Assembly: GCA_009823395.1 (NCBI GenBank)
Contig: CM020514.1
Location: 4,124,466 to 4,188,465, forward strand
Direction of reading: 5' to 3'
Length of the DNA stretch: 64,000 bases
Origin: Thamnaconus septentrionalis
Lineage: Eukaryota > Chordata > Actinopteri > Tetraodontiformes > Monacanthidae
Shown: in pieces, positions 49,100 through 61,500 of the stretch
How positions within the stretch are numbered: position 1 is the stretch's first letter
Layout of the letters: every line of letters begins with the position of its first letter
Made by a program: the position numbers and the translations under genes
The notes under the pieces: model-generated
Seen by the model: the letters and a program-made list of their open reading frames with translations, nothing else
Told to the model about the DNA's origin: nothing
The model's database searches: none

Positions 49100-52000
49100 T
49101 CAAAGCTCCACATGGCCGCAGAGTGTTGAGGCAGTGAGAACACTTTGTAGTGGGAGAGACTGTTGTCCTGATGTAGTTTGATGTTTACATCTAGGGAAGA
49201 TGCAAACAGCATTAAGTAAAATACCACACTTCACTTTACAAGAACAAGGACAGTGTCCAATGTAGATCTGAAGCAATTAATTGACTCAAGTTGATACAAA
49301 AACCAAACAATTATTTGATTCATTAAAAAAAAAGTAATTAAAAGCTTTTTTTTTTTAAATGAAGCTTTTAATTAAAGCTTCATTAAAAACTTTGCTGTTA
49401 GCGTCATGTGGAGGCTTATTGTGACACATCACCAGGACAGATTTAAAGATTCTTTTTTTAAATATATCCTTTTACATTATATTTTTGGAGTTGTTTTAGC
49501 TGGTTCAGGAATAACTGAGAAACAAAATTTCTCTATTTTTCGACCCTTAGCACTTTTTTTTTTTTTTTAGCAGAGTTTATCTGGAAATGTATTTATTTTC
49601 TCATGTTACAGGTGCCTCTGAAATGAGAGCAACATAAACATAGGAACTTCCAGATAAAAGGCAGAGGACACTGAATCAGTTCAGCAGAAGTAGTAGAAGA
49701 GCAAAATGAATGGGCAGAAGCAGGCGACTGCAGCCCAAACCGCTTGCTGTGGCTTCCCTGTGCTAACAATAAGTTAGCTAAAGACACTTTTATTGTGCAT
49801 TTTATTGAGAATACTAACCTTACTTAGCTTTCTATATAATCAGTTTACCTTCCTTTCAGTTCCTCCAGATTCAGTCTTTGAAGCTTGTGGTGTCGCAGCG
49901 ACTCCTGGAAACTCAGGCCGGGCTGATCTGCTGGGTGTGATTAATATGCAAAGCATTTAAATTCTTGCTGCAGCCATTCAGCTCTTTGACTGTCGCTGGT
50001 GCAGGCAGTGTTCCACTTATCACCAAGGCCTTTGTCACATGTGCTTACAATTCAAGACAATGCGGCCACTTGAGTGGAACACCAGTGCATGCATGCTGAC
50101 CAATCTGGCAAAAACTTTTGCTAATCCTCTTTTGGAAAAAACAGATTAAGATGTCTTAAAACTTCTATTAGCGAGTTGGATTTTGGCTACGCTAACTACC
50201 GCTAATAGCGGGCATGTACTGGACCTCTTCTTCCCTTTCCTGCGTCCCTATTTATAAGTGACATGCACAACAGTGTGATGGGTGTCACTGGCATGTTTTC
50301 AGAAAGCAGAGCAGTGGCTCACCTCATATCACTTTGAAAAGAACAGGCACTGATGTCAGTGGCTTGGTGCTTCTCCAACTGAGCTTTCATGTCAATCTGG
50401 AGGAAAAAAAAAAAAAGTCAAGCCTGCACTGCCACCTGCTGGATAGAGCCGTTCTATACGAGACGCTAAACTGAACGAAATGTGAATTTATTTTGCTGTT
50501 GTGACACAATCTTGACAAAACAGGATGGCGTTTCTTCAACAAACACAGGCAGAAGTTCTACTTTGTGTCAAAGAGAAATGTGCAAACCTACCTCGGTGAT
50601 GTTACTGGAGAAGATGGGAACACATGGCGGTAAGCAATGAGAACACCCACAGGTAAAGTCTATTGTAAAAAAACAAAACAAAAAAATTTACAACAAAACA
50701 ACAAATTCATTTATTGCGGACTTGATCGAACACTGACTCATAATCACACTTCTGGCTAACTTTTAGCTCCCATTTATTGCCTACCTACCGTCCAGGTACT
50801 CTTCAGCATCGAACCACGCCTCGCTCACGCTCATTTCGTTGCAAGCTGCTGCGCTCAAGGCAAAGAAAAATGTGTATTTAATCGACACGTATGTAACAAG
50901 ACGGACTAGCATGCTAGCGTGTTATTGTCTTTCTCCTCCTTTAAGATGGGCTTTATTCTGTCCTGGAGAGGAAAAGCAAGAACTTTACCTGTGCTGTTCA
51001 CCATCTGCACCTTCCTCTGGAACAATCCAGATGTTTCAGGGGGGGATTTTAAGTCAAGAAGATGTGTTGAATTAGACGTTTCAAAAAAAAAAAAAAAGAG
51101 AGACAACAACGGATGCTTGAAAACCTTGGTTTTGTGACACTCCTGTGACATCTTAAGGGCGTCGACGTACCTGTTTGCCGTCCTCGCTTTTAAATTCCAG
51201 ACTGCTTTTTTCTTTGTCCAAGAACTGCTGTTGCTCCCGAGGACTCCTACAGAACAGGGGGGCGGTTTAACCGGCCGTCTCACGGAATTCGGTGGTTGAC
51301 GCGTTCTCGTGCAAGTTCACGTGCCCAGACTGAACGTTTTCCGGAAGGTCAGCGTTTATCTAAAGAGAAGGGCAAGAATGAGTGCGTGACTGAGAAAAAC
51401 CCCGGGGGTAGGACCTGAACCTGAACCTGAACCTGAACCTGGATGACTGCTGCCGTTCTGACCTGCGACGGAACAGAACTTCCCCCCGTCAGGTCGACAG
51501 AGAGCGGCCTCAGCTGCTCCAGCGGGACCCCTGTCAGGATCTCCTGTCTCATGTGATTATAATCGGACTCCAGCTTTTGCAGAGCGCCCGCCATGTTTGC
51601 ACGGGGAGTTTTAGAACTGAAGGGAGAGAGAGAGAAAAAAACAACAACGCAAGATTGTGTCGCTGCAAACGTGCACGAGTTCTGCTTTTAGAGCAAATTT
51701 CAAGAATCTTGACCAAAAGAACAACAACAAAAAAATTGGTGTTTTTCTCTCACGTTGTTGTCGACTGGCTTCCTTGAGAGTTGCTGCAGAGTCTTGAGCA
51801 GTGCACTCTGCACACGCTGTACTGCAGAGCCAGCAGAGACAGCTCTGCCTGCTGGGCGCGCTGGATGCAGGAGCACGGCTTTTTCAAAGTTCTGGGAAAA
51901 AAAAAAAAAAAAAACAAAATGCGCAATTGAACGCCTCCTGATTTTGAGTTCAAACCAAAAGTTCTGTCTGTGTGACAACAAGCCTCTTCAGCGTCGCTTT

Positions 52001-55000
52001 CTTCTTTTTCCACTCCTCTTTAGCCCTCTGAAGTTTCATAAATTCCTATGAGGGGGTGAAAATACATTTTGACTGTTTTTCCTGCCAACACTGCCTCTCT
52101 GTCGTCTTCACCTCTCACCTCCGCCAGGTAGTCCAGGTCCGACATCGCCACCTCGGTGTTCACGAGCGCCTCGGCCGTCCCCGGACGGTCAGTTTGGGTG
52201 AGGACCGACGGGCGCGTCGAGGGCGCGGCGCCGGCCGCGTGGCAGGTGTCGGCGCTGGGCTGAGCAGAGACGTCATTGTTACTACTTTTGTTGCTGGCTT
52301 GAAAAGCGAGGATGCTGTTGTCGTCCACCATGACGCTGGAGGCCGGGTCGTGACTCCAACCAGGCTCATAGGCGACAGGGTCTTCATTACGAAGCTCCGT
52401 CTCAGCCGCTGGGAATTCAGTCCTGTGAAATGGAAAATGACTATGATGTTGATACATCGGTCAAACGCACTGAGCATTTTGTTCCCTCGAATATTCAAAT
52501 ATAAATACAGCAGCGTCTGAAAAAAATGTAAGATCATGAAAATGTTCATTTTTGTCCGTAATCCAAATGCAATTTGAGTTAAATTCCTAAAACATGGGAT
52601 CTCTTCCCAGATTTATTAGCTTCATTTTGCCTTTCTTTAACGGTGGCAATGCCGTTTTTTTTTTAAAATTTTTCCCCACTGCTCAGGAGCGCAGCCGAGC
52701 ACTTGCATGTGAACCAAAGCAAAGTGGCACTGCACTCATCTCGCTCCTCTAATTGTCATTAAGTAAACTGCCACCAGCATGTGAATGAGCTGGACATGCT
52801 AATGTTAGCTAAAGCTGTGTCAGATATTAGAGTAAATCCAGAGGAGTGCTTTCTATTCCTATTCTATTTCTATGTTTATTCTAGGACTCTGTTTCTCTAT
52901 CAGTGACGCCTGCCTCGTCCTTTCATCTCAATCATCTAAAGTCAGCTCAAATCGAACTAAGACACTTGCGTATTTAAGCAGAGATTCTGTGTCAGATGCT
53001 TTGCTTCTGAATGAGCTGGACATGCTAGCGCAAGTGGTGAGCAAATAGGAAAATGTCGGTGTGCGTGTATACGTACTGCAACGGACTGCCTTCATAGTGT
53101 GCAGGTGCAGCGTTTTGCCATGTTGTCGCATCACTCTGCGTGGTCCTGAGCTGAGGCAAAGCCCACGATGCACCGTATCTCTCCGCCTCAACTGTGAAGT
53201 TTGCCACACTAGCACTGTAGTCTGTTTGATATGGGTGCTCTGCTTTCAGCTCAGACAGACCTGAGTCCTGGGAAACATGTTAGTCACCTTTTTGGTTATA
53301 AAAGAAAAAAAATACTCAACTTTAACATCATTTGAGCAAAGATGTGTCTAAGGCAGACTATTCTACAGAAAAATTATGAATCCAACTGTAAATGATTTAA
53401 CAAGTCACCATTTGTGTTATTAACACTTTTCTACATGTTATTCGAACAAAAACATTATGAAACACTGCTTGGAGGCTGACCTTGGGGTGGAGATCCTGTT
53501 GAAGGTGGCTGATGTCATAAAGCAAGCAATTCTGTGGCCCAGGAGCTCTGTTACAGCCACATAGAGGCAAACTGGTGCTTACTGCATAAGGAAACACCTT
53601 CCATGGATGACACCACGGATGCGTTTCTAGCAGAAGGAGCAGACAAGCAACATTTTTAAACATCGCATTGCAAGCCCCTAAATACATTACATATATGCAT
53701 AAACAATAAATAAAATTACAAGCATACATAATCTGAATTCAATTCAATTCACAAGTCACTTTACATGACGTTGCGTTGATTCCATGCATATCTTAAACTT
53801 AGCATGGCTTACTATTAGCATTTATATCAGCAAACCTTAGCTTTCTAGCTAACGTCTGACCAATTTGGCTAGCCAATAAGTTAGCTAAAGACACTGTTAT
53901 TGCGCATCTTATTGAGAAGACATACCTTACTTAGCTTTCTCGCCTCGTTAAGTTTAAGCTATGTTAGTATTAGCAAACGTTAGCTTTCTAACAGCCGTAA
54001 CCGTTAGCTAAGAAGGTGCATTCTCGAGTCTGACTCGAGTCAAGTCATGTGACTGGAGTCTCCCAACTCTGCCACTTGCCTTTCACCTGAAAGAATAGTC
54101 TGTGTGTGTGTGTTAAGTTAACAAAGTGAACACATGGTTTACTGCAAAAAAAAACAAAAAAAACAACCTTACGACACTCACGAAAACAAAACCAACTTAA
54201 TTACACTTTGTCTGTTCTGCCTTGTCGGCAATTTTTCAGGTTAGTTTTGGCCTCAGCCTTTGCGTCCTCCTGTCACTGTCTAAACAGCCAGAGGTTTGGT
54301 TGCTTGCTGAGGAAAGCATTGCTTCCAAGTGCAAATCTCTTCTTTTGTATTTTGGAAAATATTTTCCCAAGAAGTTTGCTGCACTTGGGCATGTCGCTTC
54401 CCAAGTGGCATATAGCCTTCATGTTTGTGAAATATGAAAGTGTTTGTTTCAGCATTATTTGTATAAATGCCGTATTCAATGATTGGAGCCTATCCAAGCT
54501 GCCATAATAGTTCTCAATTGGCCTCACATGCAAACTCCATACAGAAAGGCCCCAGGCCCGGGATCGAACACGCAACGTTCTTGCTGTACACAACAGCGCT
54601 AACCACTGCGTCAATTTGCAGCCCAAATCTCATTTCAAACTTACTCTGAAAGTGTCTTTCAATTGGTGCATTGGTGTAATATGTTGTGTCACACGGAGGG
54701 AGCGCCACATCTAAGTAGTTGCTGGTCGGTATGGGCGAAGGCCCCGGGACGGCCACCATGCGGGGTAATGCCCTTGGGAAGTAAGGCCACGCGCTCTGGA
54801 GGGCAACAAGCACAGGTGTTAGCAGCTTAGCATTGGTCCATGATGGTAAAAAGTCAACATCTTGCCCAGTCACATCAATGCGACAACGGCAGCTGTGAAA
54901 TCTTAATTCAGTCGAAAACGTTTTGTTTTTTTCTTTCTTTCTTTCGCTTGTACAATGACAAAATCATGCTAACGCTAATCGTAATCTTTTCATTAGCTAG

Positions 55001-55119
55001 GCGTTGACTTCGAGTGAGAGCTAGGGGGTTTCAGTAACCTCTTAAAAACTGTCGTTTAAACTAGGTCAACCTACTCGGTAGGTTAATTTTCTTACTTGGT
55101 TCGAATTGTATCCAGCCAT
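49100..55119 (-). CDS. rbm44: Rbm44-like RNA-binding protein (germ-cell type)
   Basis: Proposed exons on the minus strand: 55119-55096, 54795-54645, 53626-53481, 53267-53077, 52422-52119, 52045-51984, 51891-51754, 51616-51463, 51359-51301, 51246-51171, 51016-50989, 50848-50789, 50659-50592, 50396-50323, 49911-49849 and 49190-49100. They sum to 562 residues in frame. Signatures of RBM44: a Cys/His-rich segment (IQRAQQAELSLLALQYSVC, RVHC) at about 300-325, then MRQEILTGVPLEQLRPLSVD at about 362-381, SEAWFDAEEYLD at about 453-464, and the start of an RRM (SSNITEIDMKAQLEKHQATD). In mouse, RBM44 sits at spermatocyte intercellular bridges. Weak points: the sixth exon needs a GC donor (GAG|GCTTGT), the ninth a poor donor, and the second half of the RRM is short. 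The first eight coding exons except the sixth are firm; the last two are tentative. The human protein is much longer (about 1050 residues). Confidence 0.75.
49763..49835. repeat. Short repeat shared with 53,868-53,943
   Basis: CAATAAGTTAGCTAAAGACAC, TTATTG.GCAT.TTATTGAGAA and ACCTTACTTAGCTTTCT occur in the same order and orientation at both sites within the rbm44-like gene, with only a few differences. This is a dispersed or duplicated segment. Confidence 0.65.
51413..51443. repeat. (CTGAAC)n minisatellite
   Basis: Four to five hexamer units (CTGAACCTGAACCTGAAC) lie directly after the donor site of the eighth rbm44-like exon. Confidence 0.85.
53868..53943. repeat. Short repeat shared with 49,763-49,835
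   Basis: This is the second copy of the segment described at 49,763. It is embedded in a longer stretch rich in GTTAGC / GCTAAC words in an rbm44-like intron. Confidence 0.6.
54508..54620 (-). mobile_element. tRNA-derived SINE-like element, internally deleted
   Basis: On the minus strand it has an A-box-like GACGCAGTGGTTAGCGCTG, a B-box-like TGTTCGATCCC, then CCTTTCTGTATGGAGTTTGC and GCATGTGAGG. It is the same family as 27,051-27,255 but lacks the middle. It ends 24 bases from an rbm44-like exon donor. Confidence 0.65.
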
Positions 55120-57098
55120 GCCGCCTGACTTGACCTCAAAGAAAAGAGGCAGCCTTCCGCTCCCGAATTAACGGACAGCAATTACGAGTAGTAGCAAGAA
55201 AAAAAAGTTTTTTTTTCTTTCTTTTTTTTTCTTTTTTGATAACTTTATTTTGGGGAACTTTATTTGCTATTTATTGTGAACAAACGTAGGCTGAATTATT
55301 ATATTATTATACAATTATTGAATAAACTTTGATATTAATCATTACAGTCTTAACAGAAAAGCTGACTGTTTGGTCACGAAAGAACGCAATTGAACCGTTT
55401 TGCCATTAAAGTAAACCTCGAACTCTCTTTAAAATAATATTTTTAACGAGGCTTATTTTGTTGTTGTTTGTTTGTTTGTTGTTGTTTTTTAAGCGCAACT
55501 GCCAATTGACACAATCAGTTAATTAACTGTCCCTTTCACTGATAAAGATTGTGTGCTTCAAGTCCAAACCAAATCAGTTTTACCTTTCCATTTAAAATAG
55601 TGTTAAGACCGTGTTTAATATCTGAGAAATAAACAAAAATGTATTGTAGCTTGTAGGAAAAGTCGGTAGGGATTATAGTCAGTCAGAACTACCACTTTAA
55701 TAAACAAGATTAATGTGGGATAAAGATATTTAATAATTGCATTGCTGTTAACAAATGCGGTAAATCATATTATCATATTTAATTTAGTTTTTTTTTTTTT
55801 AGTATTTAGTTTTTTTTATTTGAGAGATGTCGCCTACATGCTTTGCAGGAAGTGTCACGTGTAATCCGATGAGTGAATGAGGATTGCATCACTGGATAAA
55901 ATCAGATTAGAAAGAAATGTGTAGTACAGTTTAAATCCACTTGAGGGCGACCATGGTTGACACAAATGGAGAACCTTCCAAAACACCTCAAGTTAAAAAT
56001 GACTTGAACTCAAAATGATGCTGTCGACAACGTGCGTCTGACAACATGCTTTTAATGAATGACTTATGGAAAGGAACATTATTAGATTGGGGAGCTGAGT
56101 CACGCTATTTTAATTGGGTGATGAAAGTTGCGAAGCCTCCTTTCATGGCAGCCTTACTTATATTTAATATGTAATCAGAGCCAAAACTGATCATTAAGAG
56201 TTCAAGCTGAAATCACACTATGTCTGAGATATTTTGCCTTGTACTTAGTTATTTATTTGCTCAGAACCATACAGTGGTCACATGGCATAGTGTACATTAA
56301 ACCCAATTAGTACGTCCCCCTTTTCTCCCTGCTTTAGCCTTGGAACATCTCAAGCAGTCCAGCGATGTCAGACATTTGTTACTCGGTGTCTGCGTAGTGT
56401 TTGGCAATTTCTGTCCACACTTATAGATTCTTTTTATATCTCAGTTGAACCTTTGAAAAGTAAACAATCAACGTGTGATGTGGCGACTTTCAGACATCCT
56501 CTTTGAATAGATTTTCTCTCTTTGGATGTCACATGATTTCATTGTGAGATCTCCCAGTCTTCTCCCTCCCGGACACTCCGACAGCTCGTCTGACAGGAAA
56601 TCTTTCCTCCCACGAACCATGAAACTGTACAACACTTCTATGGTGAAACAGACTGACAAGGAGTTTATGGTAAATGTTGCACTATTGGATTAACTCTTGC
56701 ATAATGTAGATATATTTGTTGTTGTTGTGAATTGTATTTTCCTTGTTTATCTTTCATATGTATGTATATACACATACATATTCTCCCGTTTGAATAATTT
56801 CTAAAGGGTTTCTTTCTTTTATTGATGTATGTACTGAATTTGCTCCATTTAGCTTTAGCTCTCCATCTCACTATCTAGAAAAATTCTTGGGCTGCCACAT
56901 TTTTGGCTCCTTCTGGCTGCCATAGAACTTAGGACATAAGACTATTATAAAAAAAAAAAAAAAAAAGTTATCAATTACCAAGCCAGGTCAAGCACGGTGA
57001 CCGTTAGATCACAGCAGCCAGTCAGCTGACTGACTGCAAGCAGGGTTATGGCTGTGCGGACTTATGAAACACGGCAGGAAGTGAAGCATAAAGGACTG
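55120..57098. other. Gap between the rbm44-like gene and the etv5 3' end
   Basis: The first bases are the upstream flank of the rbm44-like gene; no TATA box is obvious. The rest is AT-rich. A possible LINE fragment lies at 56,520-56,720. No other gene is supported. Confidence 0.45.
56520..56720 (+). mobile_element. Possible LINE (L2-like) C-terminal remnant
   Basis: Plus-strand reading gives SDRKSFLPRTMKLYNTSM, resembling the R-x-x-S-F-x-P-x-x-x-x-L-x-N ending of L2/CR1-type ORF2 proteins. It is short and isolated, so the call is weak. Confidence 0.35.
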
Positions 57099-57104
57099 TT
57101 TATT
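57099..57104 (-). terminator. Candidate polyadenylation signal of etv5
   Basis: TTTATT on the plus strand is AATAAA on the minus strand, about 1.47 kb downstream of the etv5 stop codon. This gives a 3' UTR of reasonable size. The choice among AATAAA-like sites is inferred. Confidence 0.35.
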
Positions 57105-58569
57105 GTACCCAGTACAGATTATAATAAACCCTACAGTGTAAGATACACATTAAGAAAGGGAACTAAAGCCAATACAAATGCAGACTATAAGTCCATTTCA
57201 GATAGATCCAAAGATTTATAGCTTGCCAGAACACAGGGTGCATGCATGCACGCATTCACAGAAACACACACACAGCGCGCGTGCGCGCACACTCGACAAT
57301 AAAGGTGCCTTTGTGGGCAGTAGTTGCATCATAGTTATGAAGATTTTTGTTTTTGTTTTTTTTGTTAAATAAAAAGGGGGATGCAAGTTAACACCAGAGA
57401 CGTACAATATACACACTTCAAATCAAACGCAACCCTTTAGTAAAAATATAAACCTTTTGTGCCTTTGCCTGCTTAGAAATATGAAAAACAACACGAAACA
57501 CAGAAAATAAATGCAAAAAAAAAAAAATCACAAATATCTTTTTTTTTTTTTGTCCAAACACAGCAGATGCAACACGCTTGCGGATAGTCTTGACTGATTA
57601 CACCATGCAAAATGAAGGAGTCTCCGTCCGCTCAGCAAGAGGGGTAGAAAACAAGAACATGAAAACGTTGCTCCTTGCATGCAACTGGCTGATGCTCCTG
57701 CCACACTGGTGCACCAGTGGACCCATTCACTTTCCAGAAAGCAATCAACACGTAGATATAGAGAACACGAACATCATTATGGTTTTGTGCCTTCTACTGT
57801 TTTGTTTTTTTTCACGAAATAAAAACCTAAGAACATCTTACGTATCTGTATAGTGATGGACGATAGAGCAGAACTGATCCAAAACTGGATGTGCACTGAA
57901 TAGAGATGTGAATGCAACACGTGAAGACGACGTGAACGACCCAACCGATGTGAATCATCTCATCTGGATCCAGAAGGTTTCAGCAAGACAGACGGTCATG
58001 ATTAATAAAAGTAATTCGGGTTAAAAATTTGTTGTGTTTGATTTTTTTTTTTGTCAAAGTGAAAACAGCCCTTTTTAAAGATTATGTACACGTATGAAAA
58101 TGGAGGGGTTGGGAGGTAGCAAAAGAAGCATGTACTGTATAGACAACAGTGCTGCATCAAGAATCTGTAATTTTAACGCTTGTGTGCTGCCAATTATTTG
58201 ATTGTTTTAACGATTGTCAAGGAAAAAACGCAATGACTCTCTTGGTCTTGTCTGAAGCGTTTGGAGGGGGGGGCTGTCCTTTGTATTCACTTGATGCTGT
58301 GTGGTCTTCTTTCATTTGTCCTTTAGGTAGGCAGAGAAACCATGTCCAGACCAACACCTATTCTATGCAGGAGCAAGTCTGTTCCTTTGTCAACTCTTCG
58401 CTTGGGAGCTCATTGTGTTGAGGCTCTTCGATGGCGTATGAGAAAATGCAGTGCAGAAACACAGCGGCCCGTTTTCCATCCGGACAGAACTCCAAGATTA
58501 GGACTCGTGAGGCGTTGGAAGGGTTCGCGAATGGATGTTTCTGTTTTGCACATCGATTCGTGCGTGCGG
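57100..58569 (-). other. Probable etv5 3' UTR
   Basis: The stretch between the etv5 stop codon and the proposed polyadenylation signal contains no exon. It includes a CG/CA alternating tract (about 57,260-57,295) and poly-A/T runs. Confidence 0.4.
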
Positions 58570-61500
58570 TTAAAAGTTGTAGACATCTGGGAACGACAGG
58601 CCACTGGCACAATGCTCTCCAGCCTCCAGCAGGTAGGGAGTTGTGTCATCATAGTGAGCGAGGGGCACGGTGTCATCGTCCAGGCTGGGCAGGCTGTCTC
58701 GGTCAACCTTCGGGTTTGGCCTTTGATTGTCAGGGAAAACCATGGAGAAGAGGGCCTCAGGGTCGCACACAAACTTGTACACGTACCTCTCACCAGCCAC
58801 CTGACAAAAGACAAATGACAATAAATGAGTCTTATTCACTTATGCAACCTTATGCATTAGGGATGCAAATGATCGATTAATTCCTTAATCGTTAGTTGAT
58901 TGACCTTGTCGATCGATTAACGATTTATTGAAAAGCAGCAATTTTTCCTGAGAAGTTAAATTTCACAATGAAAAATGTGTAAGGAACAAATTATTTAACC
59001 CTTAAATAATGTTGAGGGTCCGACATTTATCCTCTGACTTCTAATGGGTCGCATTTCAACTATCTGGGTTTTTTTTTTTTTTTAGTAAGTAACTTGTTCT
59101 AGGTATATTATAACCATCACAGTATCTACAGGTAAATTGCGACTAATTTCATTTAATCGATTAAATTTTAATCGACAATTAATCGATCGTCGATTAATTG
59201 TTAACATCCCTATTATGCGTGCATTTCTCTGCACTTCTGATGCTTTGCATTTTTACTTGACTTTTAATCAGTCAATGATGTGCCACCCACATAATGCCCA
59301 GCATTTTTTTTTTTTTTATAAGACTAAGTTCCAGCAAATTTGTCTGGACCTAGCCTAACCTAGTTTTCGAGCTAGGGTTTGATACAACAAAGTGTGTAAT
59401 TGTTTGTTGTTTGTTTGTCGTTATCAGCAAGTCCTTACCTTCTGCATGATCCCCTTTTCATAATAATACCGCAGTGAACGGCTCAGCTTGTCGTAGTTCA
59501 TGGCTGGCCTGTTTTTCTGGATGCCCCAGCGACGAGCCACCTACACGCAGATACCACACAAAACTACACAATCAGAAAACTGATGCAAAGTTCATCAGTC
59601 AAGATTAAATGGCAGCTTTAAAATTGAAAGTTGACAGCTGACATAATTCTCATTGCCGACTGACCTCCTCGGGCTCTATCAGCTTGAACTCCATGCCGCG
59701 ACCAGTCCAAGCTATGAAGTGGCCATTAGCTGGGTCGTCTAGCAACGTGACAAGGAACTGCCAAAGCTGCAGGGAGCCGCGTCGCTGGCAGGGAGGTCCA
59801 TCGCGGTACACAGATGGCTCTTGTTTGACCTTACCTGTAATGGAGGCAAACAGCAGTAGGAAAGAGGAAAGAGGAAAAAAAAAAAGAGAAGGAAAGGGAG
59901 AGTGAAAAAGATCAGTGGGCAGTCGGATACATTTTTGTCAAGGCAGTGCATTGCATGGAGAAAGCCTTTCTTTCACATTTATAAAACCTTTAAGTAAGAT
60001 TCTGTGTTTTTACTGTCAGCCTTACCCTCTAGCTTTTCCGGGACGACGCAAGTATCATCGGCGTACAACTGCGGTTCTCTGTCAAAAGAGCAGTCTGGAA
60101 ACAAATGACAATGAATATTTAACAGTGTGACATTGTGTTCAATCCAAAAAATATAAAGTACAGCTTTGGGTATTCACATTACTTCAAAAATGTTCTGCGT
60201 CACAAAAAAATTGCACTGTATAAAAGACCAAATGACAGAACAATCAGAGCTTACTTTCAGTATTATCCTGGTAGAACCTTTCTGCTTTCCAAAAGGATGA
60301 TTGACAATTAGGCACTTCTGTAAAAACAAATAAGCAAGAAAGTAAATAAACAAATAATACACAACTGTACACAACACCCCAACAATTAGGCCTCTAAATA
60401 ATATTTGCACCAGCCAAGTGAAATGCTCTGGACAATCAAGCTACACCAGTTGGTTCTGTCAGTAGCAGTGCAAAGCATCTTGCCCCCCCCACCACCATTA
60501 TTTTATTTCACGTATAACAATACACACAGCAATCAATCTCTAAGTGTTGCGGTGTCCTGGGTTGTGAATGTTTAAATGAGATCCGCACATAACCAGTGCT
60601 GCCACAATGATGTGTTTTAGGTCAGGGAGCCCAGCAAACCCTTCTTCTATCCATCCAGGAAAACAAGGCTTCTGTGACGTAGGTATTTAAAGGCCATAAG
60701 AAGCTAAGAGGATTTCTCATTACATCATTGCCTGACCAGCCGTTCAGACAGGAGTATGAAGGTAAATGAGAGTATTAGAGGGCGTGGGTGGGTTGGGATT
60801 ATATATATATAAAAAAAAAAATTCAATTTGTCGGGGAAAATAAGCATGGAGAATGATAGCATGTGACCGTGATCATGGGCAACAGTGGGGCATGCAGGTG
60901 TAGGTCAAAACAATGCATTTTCAGTATCTCTGCTATGAGGCTTTTTGCAGAACTCTGAACAGAAATAGCAATGGATTCTATTAATGCAAGTTGAGAGTAA
61001 GCGACAATCAACAAGCTGTGATTTGATGGCGGTAGCCTCAATCTCCTTCAGAAAGGCTGACTGTACAAGTTCTCCACTACCTGGCCGTGTGACCCATTTG
61101 CTTTTTGCCCTGAAGACTTAAGCCGAACTAAAGAAGCCGCATTCACTCGCTGGCGAGGACACTCAGAGTGTGGAATAGATTGGTTAAGACACTGATTGGT
61201 TTACAGAATGAGACTGTCCGTCATGCTGACTTCAGCATTCTGGCCACTGCTGCAAGTGAAACCTCACAGGTGTGCGTTCTAACCTGTCGTGAGAAGCTTT
61301 GAAGACCCTGCTACTCACCAGAATCGAAGCAGAAATCTCGGGGCTCCTGCTTGATGTTCACGGAGTAGAATGAAACATTTTGAGGACCTGGGGGCGATCC
61401 CGGGTAGCACATGGTGGGTACGTCCTGCTCCACGTATCTCGGATCGATGAGTTCTTGCTTGAAGCCCTGCTGAGGCATCGCTACCAGCGGCTCCGACATC

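Noticed and set aside
58342..58880. Plus-strand open frames opposite the end of etv5
   Set aside because: They are antisense shadows of the last etv5 exon.
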